A stretch of 64,000 nt of DNA. It comes from Lysinibacillus piscis (lineage in GTDB: Bacteria > Bacillota > Bacilli > Bacillales_A > Planococcaceae). The stretch lies in the NCBI RefSeq assembly GCF_026012395.1, contig NZ_BRZA01000002.1:806001-870000 (forward strand). The letters are read 5' to 3'. Below, in pieces: positions 1-7,996 of this stretch (positions are counted from its first letter, which is position 1; every line of letters begins with the position of its first letter). Below the pieces are notes generated by a model, which ran no database searches, was not told the DNA's origin, and was given only the letters and a program-made list of their open reading frames with translations. Made by a program: the position numbers and the translations under genes.

Positions 1-503
1 GCAATTGGACAATCAACACGAAAGATTGGGCTTCACTTGGCTTTGCTGAGCCATTGGCATTTTTAAGTGACAGACAATATATTTACGAGGGGGCAGTCAA
101 TGAACTATTACAGCAACGTGTTGGTCATTTTGATGGCTCCATCTCTAAAAAACAACTAATTGGCTATAGTGGTCTTTATGGTAGCTTTATTGTGCTCCAA
201 ATTATTGCCTGTGTCTTGTTATCAAAGCGCTTTAAAAACCACATTCTTGAAAATGCAGAAAGTATCCATCATTTTCGTAAACTGAAATACACGTATCAAA
301 GCATTCCTTTTTTCATTATGCTGTTACAAATCGTGTTTTTAGTGGTATCTGGCTTATTAACAGCGTTTAGTCTCTATTTTAGTCCTGGCATTGATTTACT
401 ATTTATCATTGTACCAATACTAATTAATATTATTTTACTACCAACCTTTTTTTCCGTCACAGAGCAGGAATTAGTACATGGACCACAGGAGGATTTCTTC
501 TGA
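1..503 (+). CDS. C-terminal part of a multi-pass membrane protein (5' end outside window)
   Basis: The frame is open from base 3 and ends with TGA at 501-503, so the gene starts before the window. After a soluble segment (ending near VGHFDGSISKKQ) there are about four hydrophobic helices, with a basic loop containing RFKN and HHFRKLKYT between the first two. The last residues are polar. The function is not recognisable from this fragment. A membrane tail of a larger enzyme, such as a serine hydrolase, is possible but only a guess. The thyA promoter lies just after the stop codon, so this gene probably ends its own transcription unit. Confidence 0.6.
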   Translation, partial: NWTINTKDWASLGFAEPLAFLSDRQYIYEGAVNELLQQRVGHFDGSISKKQLIGYSGLYGSFIVLQIIACVLLSKRFKNHILENAESIHHFRKLKYTYQSIPFFIMLLQIVFLVVSGLLTAFSLYFSPGIDLLFIIVPILINIILLPTFFSVTEQELVHGPQEDFF

Positions 504-513
504 TATATGTAAA

Positions 514-522
514 TGGTATAAT
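514..522 (+). promoter_or_regulatory. Extended -10 promoter element of thyA
   Basis: TGGTATAAT at 514-522 is a perfect extended -10 (TG-N-TATAAT). The -35 position has only a weak match. Transcription would begin near 529. This places the in-frame ATG at 525 upstream of the transcript start and supports translation from a later ATG. Confidence 0.55.
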
Positions 523-557
523 GAATGGCAGTACAAATGAAGGAGCTGCTAGACAAT

Positions 558-1535
558 ATGACACATCCAGAAATAGCCTATTTAAATTTACTGCAACATA
601 TAGTTGATAATGGCATTAAAAAAGAAGATCGTACAGGGACAGGTACATATAGCATATTTGGCTATCAAATGCGCTTTGATTTAACGAAAGGCTTCCCGCT
701 GTTAACAACAAAGCGTGTACCATTCAAACTAGTAGCGAGTGAATTATTATGGTTTATAAAAGGGGATACGAATATTCGCTATTTATTACAACATAATAAT
801 CATATTTGGGACGAATGGGCTTTTAAAAGATGGGTGGAATCAGCCGATTATCATGGGCCTGATATGACCGATTTTGGGCGTCGTTGTTTAGTAGATGAAG
901 CATTTAACCGTCAATATCAAGAACAATTGGCTTTCTTTTGCGAACAAATACGAACTGATGATGTGTTTGCCAGACAGTATGGGGAACTTGGGAATGTGTA
1001 TGGCAAACAGTGGCGTAATTGGACGACAAGCACAGGGGATACGATTGACCAATTACAAGATGTTATCGAGCAAATTAAGCATAATCCTGATTCAAGACGT
1101 ATCATTGTGAATGCTTGGAATCCTGAAGATGTCATCCATGCAGGGGCAAAAGGAAGTAAAGCTGTATTACCGCCATGTCATGTCATGTTCCAGTTTTATG
1201 TGGCAGATGGTCGTTTAAGCTGTCAATTAATGCAGCGTAGCTTGGATGCTTTCTTGGGCTGTCCGTTTAATATTGCTTCCTACGCATTATTAACGTATTT
1301 AATCGCACATGAATGTGGATTAGAAGTGGGCGAATTTATTCATAGCATTGGGGATGCACATATATATAGCAACCATGTGGAGCAAGTGCAACAACAGCTT
1401 TCACGTCAACCAAAGGAACTACCAACCTTGAAAATCAATCCGAATAAAACGTCCATTTTTGATATAGAGCTAGAAGATCTTACGATTGAAGGCTATGATC
1501 CACATCCAACGATTAAAGCACCGATTGCTGTATAG
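558..1535 (+). CDS. thyA: Thymidylate synthase
   Basis: Folate-dependent thymidylate synthase: converts dUMP and methylene-THF to dTMP. Visible signatures are the N-terminal RTGTGT loop, [22 protein letters not shown], the catalytic [11 protein letters not shown] cysteine segment, the [17 protein letters not shown] substrate-binding stretch and the C-terminal IKAPIAV. At about 325 residues it is the long form, with the small-domain insertion seen in Lactobacillus casei type enzymes. ATGs at 525, 537 and 558 are in frame. I chose 558 because AGGAG at 541-545 precedes it and the extended -10 lies at 514-522. No dihydrofolate reductase gene follows, which is unusual. Confidence 0.93.
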   Translation: MTHPEIAYLNLLQHIVDNGIKKEDRTGTGTYSIFGYQMRFDLTKGFPLLTTKRVPFKLVASELLWFIKGDTNIRYLLQHNNHIWDEWAFKRWVESADYHGPDMTDFGRRCLVDEAFNRQYQEQLAFFCEQIRTDDVFARQYGELGNVYGKQWRNWTTSTGDTIDQLQDVIEQIKHNPDSRRIIVNAWNPEDVIHAGAKGSKAVLPPCHVMFQFYVADGRLSCQLMQRSLDAFLGCPFNIASYALLTYLIAHECGLEVGEFIHSIGDAHIYSNHVEQVQQQLSRQPKELPTLKINPNKTSIFDIELEDLTIEGYDPHPTIKAPIAV

Positions 1536-1544
1536 CAGATGGGG

Positions 1545-1568
1545 GGAGCAGCTTTTGGAAGTTGCTCC
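1545..1568 (+). terminator. Hairpin downstream of thyA
   Basis: GGAGCAGCTT (1545-1554) pairs with AAGTTGCTCC (1559-1568) around a 4-nt loop, ten pairs with one G-U. It is followed by TAAAAT instead of a U-run, so it is at best a weak terminator and may instead stabilise the thyA transcript. Confidence 0.4.
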
Positions 1569-1669
1569 TAAAATAGGCTATAGGACGTATGGCATTCCAC
1601 TTGAATTTGGTGTATTTTGTATATAGTGTGTATTGATGTAAGTCAAATGATGAGGTAGAGGTGAAAAGG

Positions 1670-1840
1670 ATGGAGACAGTTATGTTGCAAGTAGTAGAAA
1701 GGGAAGTAAAAAAACCGATGGACACTACTATGCGTGATAGTACCACCTATCCTTCTAAAGCGTTAACAAATGAGCAATTACGTCAGTTAATGCAAGTTGT
1801 GGATGCCATTCGTCTAAATGGTTATAAAGAAAGACTATAA
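1670..1840 (+). CDS. Small conserved-looking hypothetical protein (56 aa)
   Basis: An open frame from ATG 1670 (or GTG 1661) to TAA 1838-1840, preceded by purine-rich GAGGTAGAGGTG. The product is short and polar and ends in LNGYKERL. The C-terminal half (LTNEQLRQLMQVVDAIRLNG) looks like one or two amphipathic helices. There is no signal peptide, membrane segment or known domain. It lies between the thyA hairpin and another small gene, and a strong hairpin follows directly after the stop. The coding call rests on the ribosome binding site and helical composition only. Confidence 0.45.
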   Translation: METVMLQVVEREVKKPMDTTMRDSTTYPSKALTNEQLRQLMQVVDAIRLNGYKERL

Positions 1841-1843
1841 ATG

Positions 1844-1882
1844 AAAGCGCCTTCTCATGTATACTAACGAGGGAGGTGCTTT
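1844..1882 (+). terminator. Hairpin that terminates the 1670 gene and masks the next ribosome binding site
   Basis: AAAGCGCCTTCT (1844-1855) pairs with GGGAGGTGCTTT (1871-1882), about 12 pairs with a few G-U pairs, followed by a short U-run. The right arm contains the GGGAGG ribosome binding site of the gene starting at 1888. Confidence 0.55.
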
Positions 1883-1887
1883 TTAAT

Positions 1888-2094
1888 ATGTATATTATTT
1901 TTGTGGATTCTGTTTCAGGAACCGAGTTATTACAACTCGTGTCGCAGGATGTAGCAGGTGTATTAGTGGCAGCCCAAGGAGAAAGTATTACATTTCCAAT
2001 GGGCCACTTTAAATATGATTTTCATAACCTTGATTTTTATGAAGAAAATGGAGAAATCAAACAAGAGCTTGTCATTTATGTGAAGCAAATATAG
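1888..2094 (+). CDS. Small hypothetical protein (68 aa)
   Basis: ATG 1888 follows GGGAGG (1871-1876) with 11 nt spacing. An in-frame GTG at 1876 overlaps the Shine-Dalgarno sequence itself and is less likely. The product is acidic, with a beta-rich pattern (MYIIFVDSVSG, ELVIYVKQI), and shows no signal peptide or membrane segment. I recognise no family. The ribosome binding site is held in a hairpin, so translation may depend on structure. The Rrf2 regulator that follows has its own promoter/operator. Confidence 0.5.
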   Translation: MYIIFVDSVSGTELLQLVSQDVAGVLVAAQGESITFPMGHFKYDFHNLDFYEENGEIKQELVIYVKQI

Positions 2095-2133
2095 AAAAGA
2101 ACTATGCTCAAATTTCTTGCTTTTTCATTGAGA

Positions 2134-2152
2134 TGTAACTATAATAGTTACA
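2134..2152. promoter_or_regulatory. Palindromic operator before the ywnA-like gene
   Basis: TGTAACT-ATAAT-AGTTACA is a perfect 7-bp inverted repeat with a 5-bp centre, 16 bp before the regulator's start codon. An almost identical site lies before the next gene (2609-2627). The centre overlaps a TATAAT-like hexamer, so binding would block the promoter. Autoregulation is inferred. Confidence 0.7.
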
Positions 2153-2168
2153 ACAGGTGGTGATAGAG

Positions 2169-2579
2169 ATGGTGAACAGTCGATTATCGGTAGCGATCCA
2201 TGTACTTTCGCTAATTGCCATAACGTCTGATAAAAGTCAGCTAACCTCTGACTTTATCGCAGGTAGTGTGAATACCAATCCTGTGGTCATACGTCGCATG
2301 ATTGGTATGTTGAAAAAAGCAGATTTGCTCACTTCACAGCCAGGTATAGCAGGATATGAATTACTAAAGGAGCCGAAAGACATCACACTTTTCATGATTT
2401 ATGAAGCCATTGATGGACCCAAGCAACTTTTTACAATTCATGAAGAGCCTAACCCAGCATGTCATGTTGGACAAAAAATCCAACAATCGCTAGAAGCAAG
2501 CTATACATCGGTTTGGCGAGCAATGAAAGAACAACTACAAGCACAGACTTTGCAAGATGTGCTCGATCAACTTCGTTAA
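2169..2579 (+). CDS. ywnA: Rrf2-family transcriptional regulator (YwnA-like)
   Basis: A winged-helix regulator of the Rrf2 family: SRLSVAIHVLSLIA at the N-terminus, a recognition region around TSDFIAGSVNTNPVVIRRMIGMLKKADLL, then the GYELLKEPKDITLFMIYEAIDG wing and linker typical of the family. It has one cysteine (NPACHVG) instead of the three that bind Fe-S in NsrR or IscR, so thiol sensing is more likely than a cluster. ATG 2169 follows AGGTGGTG. In B. subtilis ywnA also sits beside ywnB, and the same pair occurs here with matching operators. The inducing signal is unknown. Confidence 0.85.
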   Translation: MVNSRLSVAIHVLSLIAITSDKSQLTSDFIAGSVNTNPVVIRRMIGMLKKADLLTSQPGIAGYELLKEPKDITLFMIYEAIDGPKQLFTIHEEPNPACHVGQKIQQSLEASYTSVWRAMKEQLQAQTLQDVLDQLR

Positions 2580-2608
2580 ATGCAACGAGGTTGATTTTTC
2601 GCACAACC

Positions 2609-2627
2609 TGTAACTGATTAAGTTACA
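2609..2627. promoter_or_regulatory. Second copy of the Rrf2 operator, before the ywnB-like gene
   Basis: TGTAACT-GATTA-AGTTACA has the same 7-bp arms and 5-bp centre length as the site at 2134-2152. It lies 23 bp before the start codon of the NAD(P)-binding protein, indicating that the regulator also controls this gene. Confidence 0.7.
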
Positions 2628-2650
2628 ACGAAAAGAGAGGAATGAAGAAG

Positions 2651-3277
2651 ATGAAAATAGGTATTATTGGTGCAACAGGAAAAGCAGGTCAAAAAGTGAT
2701 GGAGGAAGCTTTACAGCGTGGGCATGATGTAACGGCTCTTGTACGCTCTGCTTCTAAGGTAGCGAATGATGTGAAAATTGTAGAAAAAGATGTGTTCGCT
2801 TTGACACAAGCAGATGTTGAACAATTTGATGTGGTGGTTAATGCCTTTGGTGCACCACTTGGACAGGAAGACTTACATGTGAAAGTAGGGCGTCATTTAA
2901 TTCCTCTTTTCAATGGCATCGCAACGAAATTAGTTGTTGTCGGAGGAGCGGGAAGTTTATTTGTGGACGCTGACAAAACAATCCGTGTGATGGATACACC
3001 AGATTTTCCAGAGATGTTCTATGCAACAGCGAAAAATCAAGGTGAAAACTTAAAGGATTTACAGCAATCCTCCATCCATTGGACATTTTTCAGCCCAGCT
3101 GCTTTCTTTGATGCGGAAGGCCCACGTACAGGAAACTTTATAACGGGTGTAGATCATTTATTAGTCAATGCTGCTGGTGAAAGCTATATTAGTTATGCGG
3201 ATTATGCAATAGCATTAATGGATGAAATTGAAAATCCTCAACATGAAAATAGCCGATTTACAGTAGTGGCACAATAA
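2651..3277 (+). CDS. ywnB: NAD(P)-binding Rossmann oxidoreductase (YwnB-like)
   Basis: Atypical short-chain dehydrogenase with a Rossmann fold of the NAD(P)H-binding/NmrA-like group. It opens with MKIGIIGATGKAGQKVMEEA (GATGxxG dinucleotide motif), followed by VTALVRS, DVVVNAFGAP, KLVVVGGAGSL and WTFFSPAAFFDAEG. The length of about 208 residues fits YwnB of B. subtilis. ATG 2651 is preferred because GAGAGG (2635-2640) lies 10 nt before it; an upstream ATG at 2642 is too close. The preceding regulator and shared operators suggest induction by a reactive small molecule, but the substrate cannot be read from the sequence. Confidence 0.85.
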   Translation: MKIGIIGATGKAGQKVMEEALQRGHDVTALVRSASKVANDVKIVEKDVFALTQADVEQFDVVVNAFGAPLGQEDLHVKVGRHLIPLFNGIATKLVVVGGAGSLFVDADKTIRVMDTPDFPEMFYATAKNQGENLKDLQQSSIHWTFFSPAAFFDAEGPRTGNFITGVDHLLVNAAGESYISYADYAIALMDEIENPQHENSRFTVVAQ

Positions 3278-3331
3278 AGTGAACCTTCAATCGGGTTCTT
3301 ACAGCCTGTTAATACGGGATAAATGAAGGAT

Positions 3332-3365
3332 AAACGAACGTGTAGCATAACGTTCGTTTTTTCTT
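3332..3365 (+). terminator. Intrinsic terminator of ywnB
   Basis: AAACGAACG (3332-3340) and CGTTCGTTT (3351-3359) form a perfect 9-bp stem, followed by a U-run. Confidence 0.8.
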
Positions 3366-3516
3366 TGTGTAGCTATTATTATTCTGGGGATATCATTTTT
3401 CTGAAAAATGACTGTTTACAATTCGGTTGGAATTAGCTACTATCAAGAAGGTAACATACCATACATAAAGCGAATAATGAAAGCGCTTCAATAGATGGGG
3501 AATAAAGGAGACGACA

Positions 3517-4938
3517 ATGATGTCTACACAACGTATTGAAAAAGATTTTTTAGGGGAGCGTGTACTACCAGCGCATGTGTATTACGGTATCCAAACACTA
3601 AGAGCGACAGAAAACTTCCCAATTACAGGTTATACAATTCATACAGCATTAATTCAAGCAATGGGGATTGTTAAAAAAGCAGCTGCATTAGGGAATATGG
3701 ATGTTCATTTATTACCTAAAGATATTGGAGAAGCGATTGTAGCCGCTGCACAGGAAGTCATTGATGGTCAATGGGATGCTGAATTTATTGTAGACCCAAT
3801 TCAAGGTGGGGCAGGTACATCGATTAATATGAATGCCAATGAAGTCATCGCAAACCGTGCGTTAGAACTACTAGGAAAAGAAAAAGGCGATTATCATACA
3901 ATTAGTCCGAATAGCCATGTGAATATGTCGCAGTCAACAAATGATGCATTCCCAACTGCGATTCATATAGCCGTATTAAATTTATTAGATGAGTTACTAG
4001 TAACGATGGATACAATGCAGGCTGTGTTCCATCAAAAGGCAGAGCAATTTGCTCATGTTATTAAAATGGGACGTACACATTTACAAGATGCCGTGCCAAT
4101 TCGTCTTGGTCAAGAATTTGAAGCGTATTGTCGTGTGATCAATAGAGATATTGTGCGCATTCGCCAAACACGTCCTAACTTATATGATGTGAATATGGGG
4201 GCTACAGCGGTTGGTACAGGTTTAAATGCTTTTCCAGACTATATTCAATCAGTGGATAAGCATTTAGCAGAAATTTCAGGCTTACCATTAAAAGGAGCCA
4301 CACATTTAGTAGATGCCACACAAAATACGGATGCTTATACAGAGGTATCTGGTGCATTGAAAATTTGTATGATTAATATGTCGAAAATTTCCAATGATTT
4401 ACGTTTAATGGCTTCAGGTCCACGTGCAGGTTTAGGCGAAATTGTTTTACCAGCACGTCAACCAGGTTCTTCGATTATGCCTGGGAAAGTCAATCCTGTA
4501 ATGCCAGAAGTATTGAATCAAGTAGCATTCCAAGTGATTGGCAATGACCATACGATTTCATTGGCATCGGAAGCTGGGCAACTGGAACTGAACGTGATGG
4601 AGCCAGTGCTTGTCTTTAATTTAATTCAATCCATTAGCATTATGAATAATGTATTCCATGCCTTTACGGACAATTGCTTAAAGGATATTGAAGCAAATGA
4701 AGATCGTATGAAGGAATATGTAGAGAAAAGTGTTGGCGTACTGACAGCTGTCAATCCGCATATTGGGTATGAAGTAGCGGCACGCCTTGCACGTGAGGCC
4801 ATTTTAACAGGCCGTTCCATTCGTGAGCTATGTCTTGAATCAGGCGTTTTAACAACCGAGCAATTGGATTTGATTTTAGACCCATACGAAATGACACATC
4901 CTGGTATTGCAGGAGCAAGTATGATGACATTGAAATAA
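3517..4938 (+). CDS. aspA: Aspartate ammonia-lyase
   Basis: Converts L-aspartate to fumarate and ammonia. It belongs to the fumarase/aspartase superfamily: the GSSIMPGKVNP signature lies at about residues 316-326, with GAGTSINMNANEVIANRALE and HTISPNSHVNMSQSTNDAFPTA active-site regions earlier, and the TGRSIRELCLESG / GIAGASMMTLK C-terminal domain. At 473 residues the length is standard. AAAGGAG precedes the paired ATGs at 3517 and 3520. It stands alone with its own terminator and has no asparaginase gene beside it, unlike the ansAB operon of B. subtilis. It probably supports growth on amino acids as carbon source. Confidence 0.93.
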   Translation: MMSTQRIEKDFLGERVLPAHVYYGIQTLRATENFPITGYTIHTALIQAMGIVKKAAALGNMDVHLLPKDIGEAIVAAAQEVIDGQWDAEFIVDPIQGGAGTSINMNANEVIANRALELLGKEKGDYHTISPNSHVNMSQSTNDAFPTAIHIAVLNLLDELLVTMDTMQAVFHQKAEQFAHVIKMGRTHLQDAVPIRLGQEFEAYCRVINRDIVRIRQTRPNLYDVNMGATAVGTGLNAFPDYIQSVDKHLAEISGLPLKGATHLVDATQNTDAYTEVSGALKICMINMSKISNDLRLMASGPRAGLGEIVLPARQPGSSIMPGKVNPVMPEVLNQVAFQVIGNDHTISLASEAGQLELNVMEPVLVFNLIQSISIMNNVFHAFTDNCLKDIEANEDRMKEYVEKSVGVLTAVNPHIGYEVAARLAREAILTGRSIRELCLESGVLTTEQLDLILDPYEMTHPGIAGASMMTLK

Positions 4939-4949
4939 AGAGGTAAAAC

Positions 4950-4988
4950 AAAGCACTTTGACCGTATTTTGTGGTCAAAGTGCTTTTT
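4950..4988 (+). terminator. Intrinsic terminator of aspA
   Basis: AAAGCACTTTGACC (4950-4963) pairs perfectly with GGTCAAAGTGCTTT (4973-4986), a 14-bp stem followed by a U-run. Confidence 0.9.
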
Positions 4989-4989
4989 A

Positions 4990-5040
4990 GACGGATAGAA
5001 CAGTCAAATAGACGGATAGAATCGCGAAAGTGACGGATAG
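4990..5040. repeat. Three 9-bp repeats with exact 21-bp period
   Basis: GACGGATAG occurs at 4990, 5011 and 5032, exactly 21 bp apart, with the intervening 12 bp only loosely conserved. The array lies between the aspA terminator and the 3' end of the convergent GTPase gene. Confidence 0.75.
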
Positions 5041-5062
5041 CGGAGCCACCCCATCGACTGAT

Positions 5063-7003
5063 TTATTTTAAGCAGTGCATGGCTGCCTGTGCTTCTTGCC
5101 ATGGGACGGCATAGCCTTTGCCTTTCGCACAAAAAATACTAGTAGAGGTATAGTCAGGGTCGGCGTCTTTATTATAGCCAATTTGTGCTACGACCTCCTC
5201 TGTATTATGACAATCATCATAGCCATCAAATTGCAAGGAAATCATTCCTTTGCCATTGGTATATGTTGCAAATGTCGTGCTATAGTTCATAAAAGTAGCT
5301 ACAGGTACTCGTCCTGTTAACATGGCATCTTGTTCTGTGACAATAGGTGCTTCAAACGTACCTGCTGCTTGTTGAATATCGGTCATCATACGACCAATTA
5401 ATTCACTGGGTGCTTTTAGTTTAAAGCGGTAATAAGGCTCTAGTAGCTGTATTTCTGCCTGTTCTAAGCCTTGTCGCAATGCACGGAAAGCAGCCTCACG
5501 GAAATCACCACCATCCGTATGTTGGACATGGGCTCGTCCTGTTAGTAAAGTAAAATGAATATCAGTAATAGGGTAGCCCGTTAATAAGCCATGATGGTCA
5601 CGCTCAAAAAGATGCTGCTCAATTAAACGCTGATGTCCAACTGATAAATGGTCGGCATGACAGGCATTCGTGAACGTAAGACCAATCCCACGCTTGTTTG
5701 GCTTCATTAATAAATGCACCTCTGCATAATGCTTTAATGGCTCAAAATGTCCATAGCCTGTTACCGTTGTGGTGATCGTTTCCATATATAAAATATGGGG
5801 CTCGCCGAATGTCATCATGAGTGAGAAGCGATTGGACAAAATATCGGTTAATACTTCAAGCTGAATGACCCCCATAATATGGACATGAATCTCTTGGAAT
5901 TTCTCCTGCCAAACGACACGTAAGGATGGTTCCTCAGCCTCTAGTAAACGGAATACCTTTAAAACATCCTTAATATGCTGTTCCCCCTCATATTGCACCT
6001 TTGCTTGTAGGGGTGGTACTAATTCATAAGGTTTTACGAGTGTATCGCTACCGATGATGGTCCCAATAGGCGCTTGACTCAAGCCTTTCACAGCACAAAT
6101 ATCACCTGCCCTCACTTCTTGTACGACTTCAAAGCGATGGCCATTATACAAGCGAATTTCTGTCACTTTTTCTGTCGTATCGCCAAAGGCAAAATCATCT
6201 CGTACGCGCAGTGTGCCTTGCAATACTTTCAAAAAAGTGAGGCGTTGATGGCCGTCGTGACGTATTTTAAACACTTCACCAAGGAAAGCAGCATCATTTG
6301 TATAGTCGGTAGCTGTCATAAAAGGAAGCTGTGTTAGAAATTCCTGTATCCCGATATCCTTTAATGCAGCACCTGTAAAACAAGGAAAGGCTTGTTCAGT
6401 TTGTATCATTTTTTGTAGGGCTGCCAAACAAGCTGGTGCATCTAATGTATCTTGAAGAAAGGCTTCGAGCAATTGTTCATCTCGCTCAGCTAGCCATTCT
6501 TTAATTGCTGGTGATACATAGTCCGCTTGTAATGGCTCATCAATCAATAGGACATGCTCTGTACAATCTTTTTGCAGCTGTGTGAGCACACGATTTACTT
6601 GTGCACCTTCACGGTCGATTTTATTAATAAAAAAGAAAGTAGGGATATGGTATTGTCGCAGTAACTGCCAAACCGTTTCCGTATGTCCTTGTACACCCTC
6701 TACAGCGCTAAGAATCACAATGGCATAGTCCATCACCCGAATAGCACGTTCCATCTCTGGTGAAAAATCAATATGTCCAGGTGTGTCAATTAATGTATAG
6801 ACATCTTCACCGATTTGCATGCGACCTTGTTCAGCGAAGATGGTAATGCCACGTTGACGCTCTAATGCATGATTATCTAAAAACGCATCCTGATGGTCCA
6901 CACGACCACGCTGTCCGATGCTGTTTGTATGGTAAAGTAATTGCTCTGAAAAAGTTGTTTTGCCTGCATCTACATGGGCAAGAACACCGAGTGTTTTAAA
7001 CAT
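5063..7003 (-). CDS. Tet(M)/EF-G-like ribosome-associated GTPase
   Basis: A translation-factor GTPase of the ribosomal protection (TetM/TetO/TetW) branch. The N-terminus carries LAHVDAGKTT (G1), RGITI (G2), DTPGH (G3) and NKID (G4), followed by EF-G domains II-V to residue 646, close to the 639 of Tet(M). The start is ATG at 7003, preceded by GGAGG on the minus strand. The domain IV tip reads GRAHVQHTDGGDFR, not the tyrosine/serine/proline-rich tip that I recall from Tet(M), so tetracycline release is uncertain. There is no mobile element or leader-type attenuator beside it; it looks like a resident chromosomal gene. It could be an intrinsic resistance factor or an EF-G paralogue. Confidence 0.8.
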   Translation of the reverse strand: MFKTLGVLAHVDAGKTTFSEQLLYHTNSIGQRGRVDHQDAFLDNHALERQRGITIFAEQGRMQIGEDVYTLIDTPGHIDFSPEMERAIRVMDYAIVILSAVEGVQGHTETVWQLLRQYHIPTFFFINKIDREGAQVNRVLTQLQKDCTEHVLLIDEPLQADYVSPAIKEWLAERDEQLLEAFLQDTLDAPACLAALQKMIQTEQAFPCFTGAALKDIGIQEFLTQLPFMTATDYTNDAAFLGEVFKIRHDGHQRLTFLKVLQGTLRVRDDFAFGDTTEKVTEIRLYNGHRFEVVQEVRAGDICAVKGLSQAPIGTIIGSDTLVKPYELVPPLQAKVQYEGEQHIKDVLKVFRLLEAEEPSLRVVWQEKFQEIHVHIMGVIQLEVLTDILSNRFSLMMTFGEPHILYMETITTTVTGYGHFEPLKHYAEVHLLMKPNKRGIGLTFTNACHADHLSVGHQRLIEQHLFERDHHGLLTGYPITDIHFTLLTGRAHVQHTDGGDFREAAFRALRQGLEQAEIQLLEPYYRFKLKAPSELIGRMMTDIQQAAGTFEAPIVTEQDAMLTGRVPVATFMNYSTTFATYTNGKGMISLQFDGYDDCHNTEEVVAQIGYNKDADPDYTSTSIFCAKGKGYAVPWQEAQAAMHCLK

Positions 7004-7073
7004 AAAAAATCCTCCATTCCCAACCATTATAGCAGACCGTGTATAATAGAGGAGTAGGGAAGGGAGGATATAA

Positions 7074-7511
7074 ATGCGGATTTTAACAATGGAGGGTGTG
7101 CCCTATGAATGGTTGCAACCGCTGCAAGCACTACATGCCCATGTTTTTGATGGTGCTGATTTACCAGCTACTAAGCTAGAAAGCAAGGAAGACCTACTTT
7201 GTCTACTAGCTGAAGAGGAAGAACAATTAGTAGGCTTTAAGCTCGGTTATTGTCATCCAGATGGCGTTTTTTATAGCTGGCTTGGCGGTGTCCGTGAAGA
7301 AATGCGAGGACGTGGTATTGCTAGTCAATTAATGGTACAGCAACATCGTTTTTTACAGGAAAAGGGCTATAAGCGTGTGCGTACATATGGAAGAAATGCC
7401 TATAAAGCCATGTTAATCACTAATTTGAAACATGGCTTTGATATTGTCTCCACTTTTGTAGATGATAAAGGGCGACATAAGATTGTATTTGAAAAAACAT
7501 TGGAGGAATGA
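7074..7511 (+). CDS. GNAT-family N-acetyltransferase
   Basis: A 145-residue acetyl-CoA-dependent acyltransferase. The central segment GGVREEMRGRGIASQLMVQQHRFLQEKGYKRV contains the RGxGIAsqL acetyl-CoA pyrophosphate loop followed by the long helix, and NLKHGFDIVSTF matches the C-terminal GNAT strand. GGGAGG lies just before ATG 7074. It is divergent from the GTPase gene and runs directly into the deoxyribosyltransferase gene (2 bp between stop and next start), so the two are likely co-transcribed. The substrate is unknown. Confidence 0.8.
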   Translation: MRILTMEGVPYEWLQPLQALHAHVFDGADLPATKLESKEDLLCLLAEEEEQLVGFKLGYCHPDGVFYSWLGGVREEMRGRGIASQLMVQQHRFLQEKGYKRVRTYGRNAYKAMLITNLKHGFDIVSTFVDDKGRHKIVFEKTLEE

Positions 7512-7513
7512 CA

Positions 7514-7993
7514 ATGAAGGCTTATTTAGCAAATGGTTTATTTTCGTTAGGGGACCGTATTGTCAATGAACAGCTTGCAGCGGCAATACGAGCAGCTATT
7601 CCACATATCGATTTATATGTGCCACAGGAAAATGATGCAATTAATGATAAAAGCGCCTATGCAGACAGCTTAGCGATTGCCGAGGCAGATTTGGCAAAAC
7701 TACAGCAAAGTGATGTGTTAATAGCGGTGTTGGATGGTGTGGAAATTGATTCGGGGGTAGCCGCAGAAATCGGTGCGTTTGCGATGTTAGGTCGTCCGAT
7801 TGTAGGCGTATTAACAGATGTGCGCCAGCAAGGTCGAGACAATCAAGCAAAGATTGAGGCATTAATACAGGACGGCTTGGAAAATCAATTTGTTTACCGT
7901 AATTTATTTGTAGTTGGTTTGATTAAGCGTAATGGTATCATTACTTCATCAATTGAGGAAGCAGTAACAGCTATCCAGCAATATCGGCTATAA
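7514..7993 (+). CDS. Nucleoside 2-deoxyribosyltransferase family protein
   Basis: A 159-residue protein of the deoxyribosyltransferase/TIR-like fold. KAYLANGLFSLGDRIVNEQL is the N-terminal strand-loop-helix. SDVLIAVLDGVEIDSGVAAEIGAFAMLGRPIVGVLTD carries the DG..D.G.A.E.G.A...GkP substrate and catalytic glutamate motif. Family members exchange bases between deoxynucleosides or hydrolyse nucleotides in salvage. ATG 7514 is chosen over 7508 because GGAGG (7502-7506) gives 7 nt spacing. It follows the acetyltransferase gene closely and a terminator ends the unit. Confidence 0.8.
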   Translation: MKAYLANGLFSLGDRIVNEQLAAAIRAAIPHIDLYVPQENDAINDKSAYADSLAIAEADLAKLQQSDVLIAVLDGVEIDSGVAAEIGAFAMLGRPIVGVLTDVRQQGRDNQAKIEALIQDGLENQFVYRNLFVVGLIKRNGIITSSIEEAVTAIQQYRL

Positions 7994-7996
7994 AAC

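Noticed and set aside
525..557. Upstream in-frame start codons of thyA
   Set aside because: The ATG at 525 lies within the promoter start region and lacks a ribosome binding site; the ATG at 537 overlaps the AGGAG used by 558.
3478..3491. CcpA cre-like sequence TGAAAGCGCTTCAA before aspA
   Set aside because: Two of the defined cre positions mismatch and the spacing between arms is one base short; too weak to call.
5063..7003. Mobile tetracycline-resistance element
   Set aside because: No transposase, integrase, leader peptide or composition shift next to the gene; it looks chromosomal.
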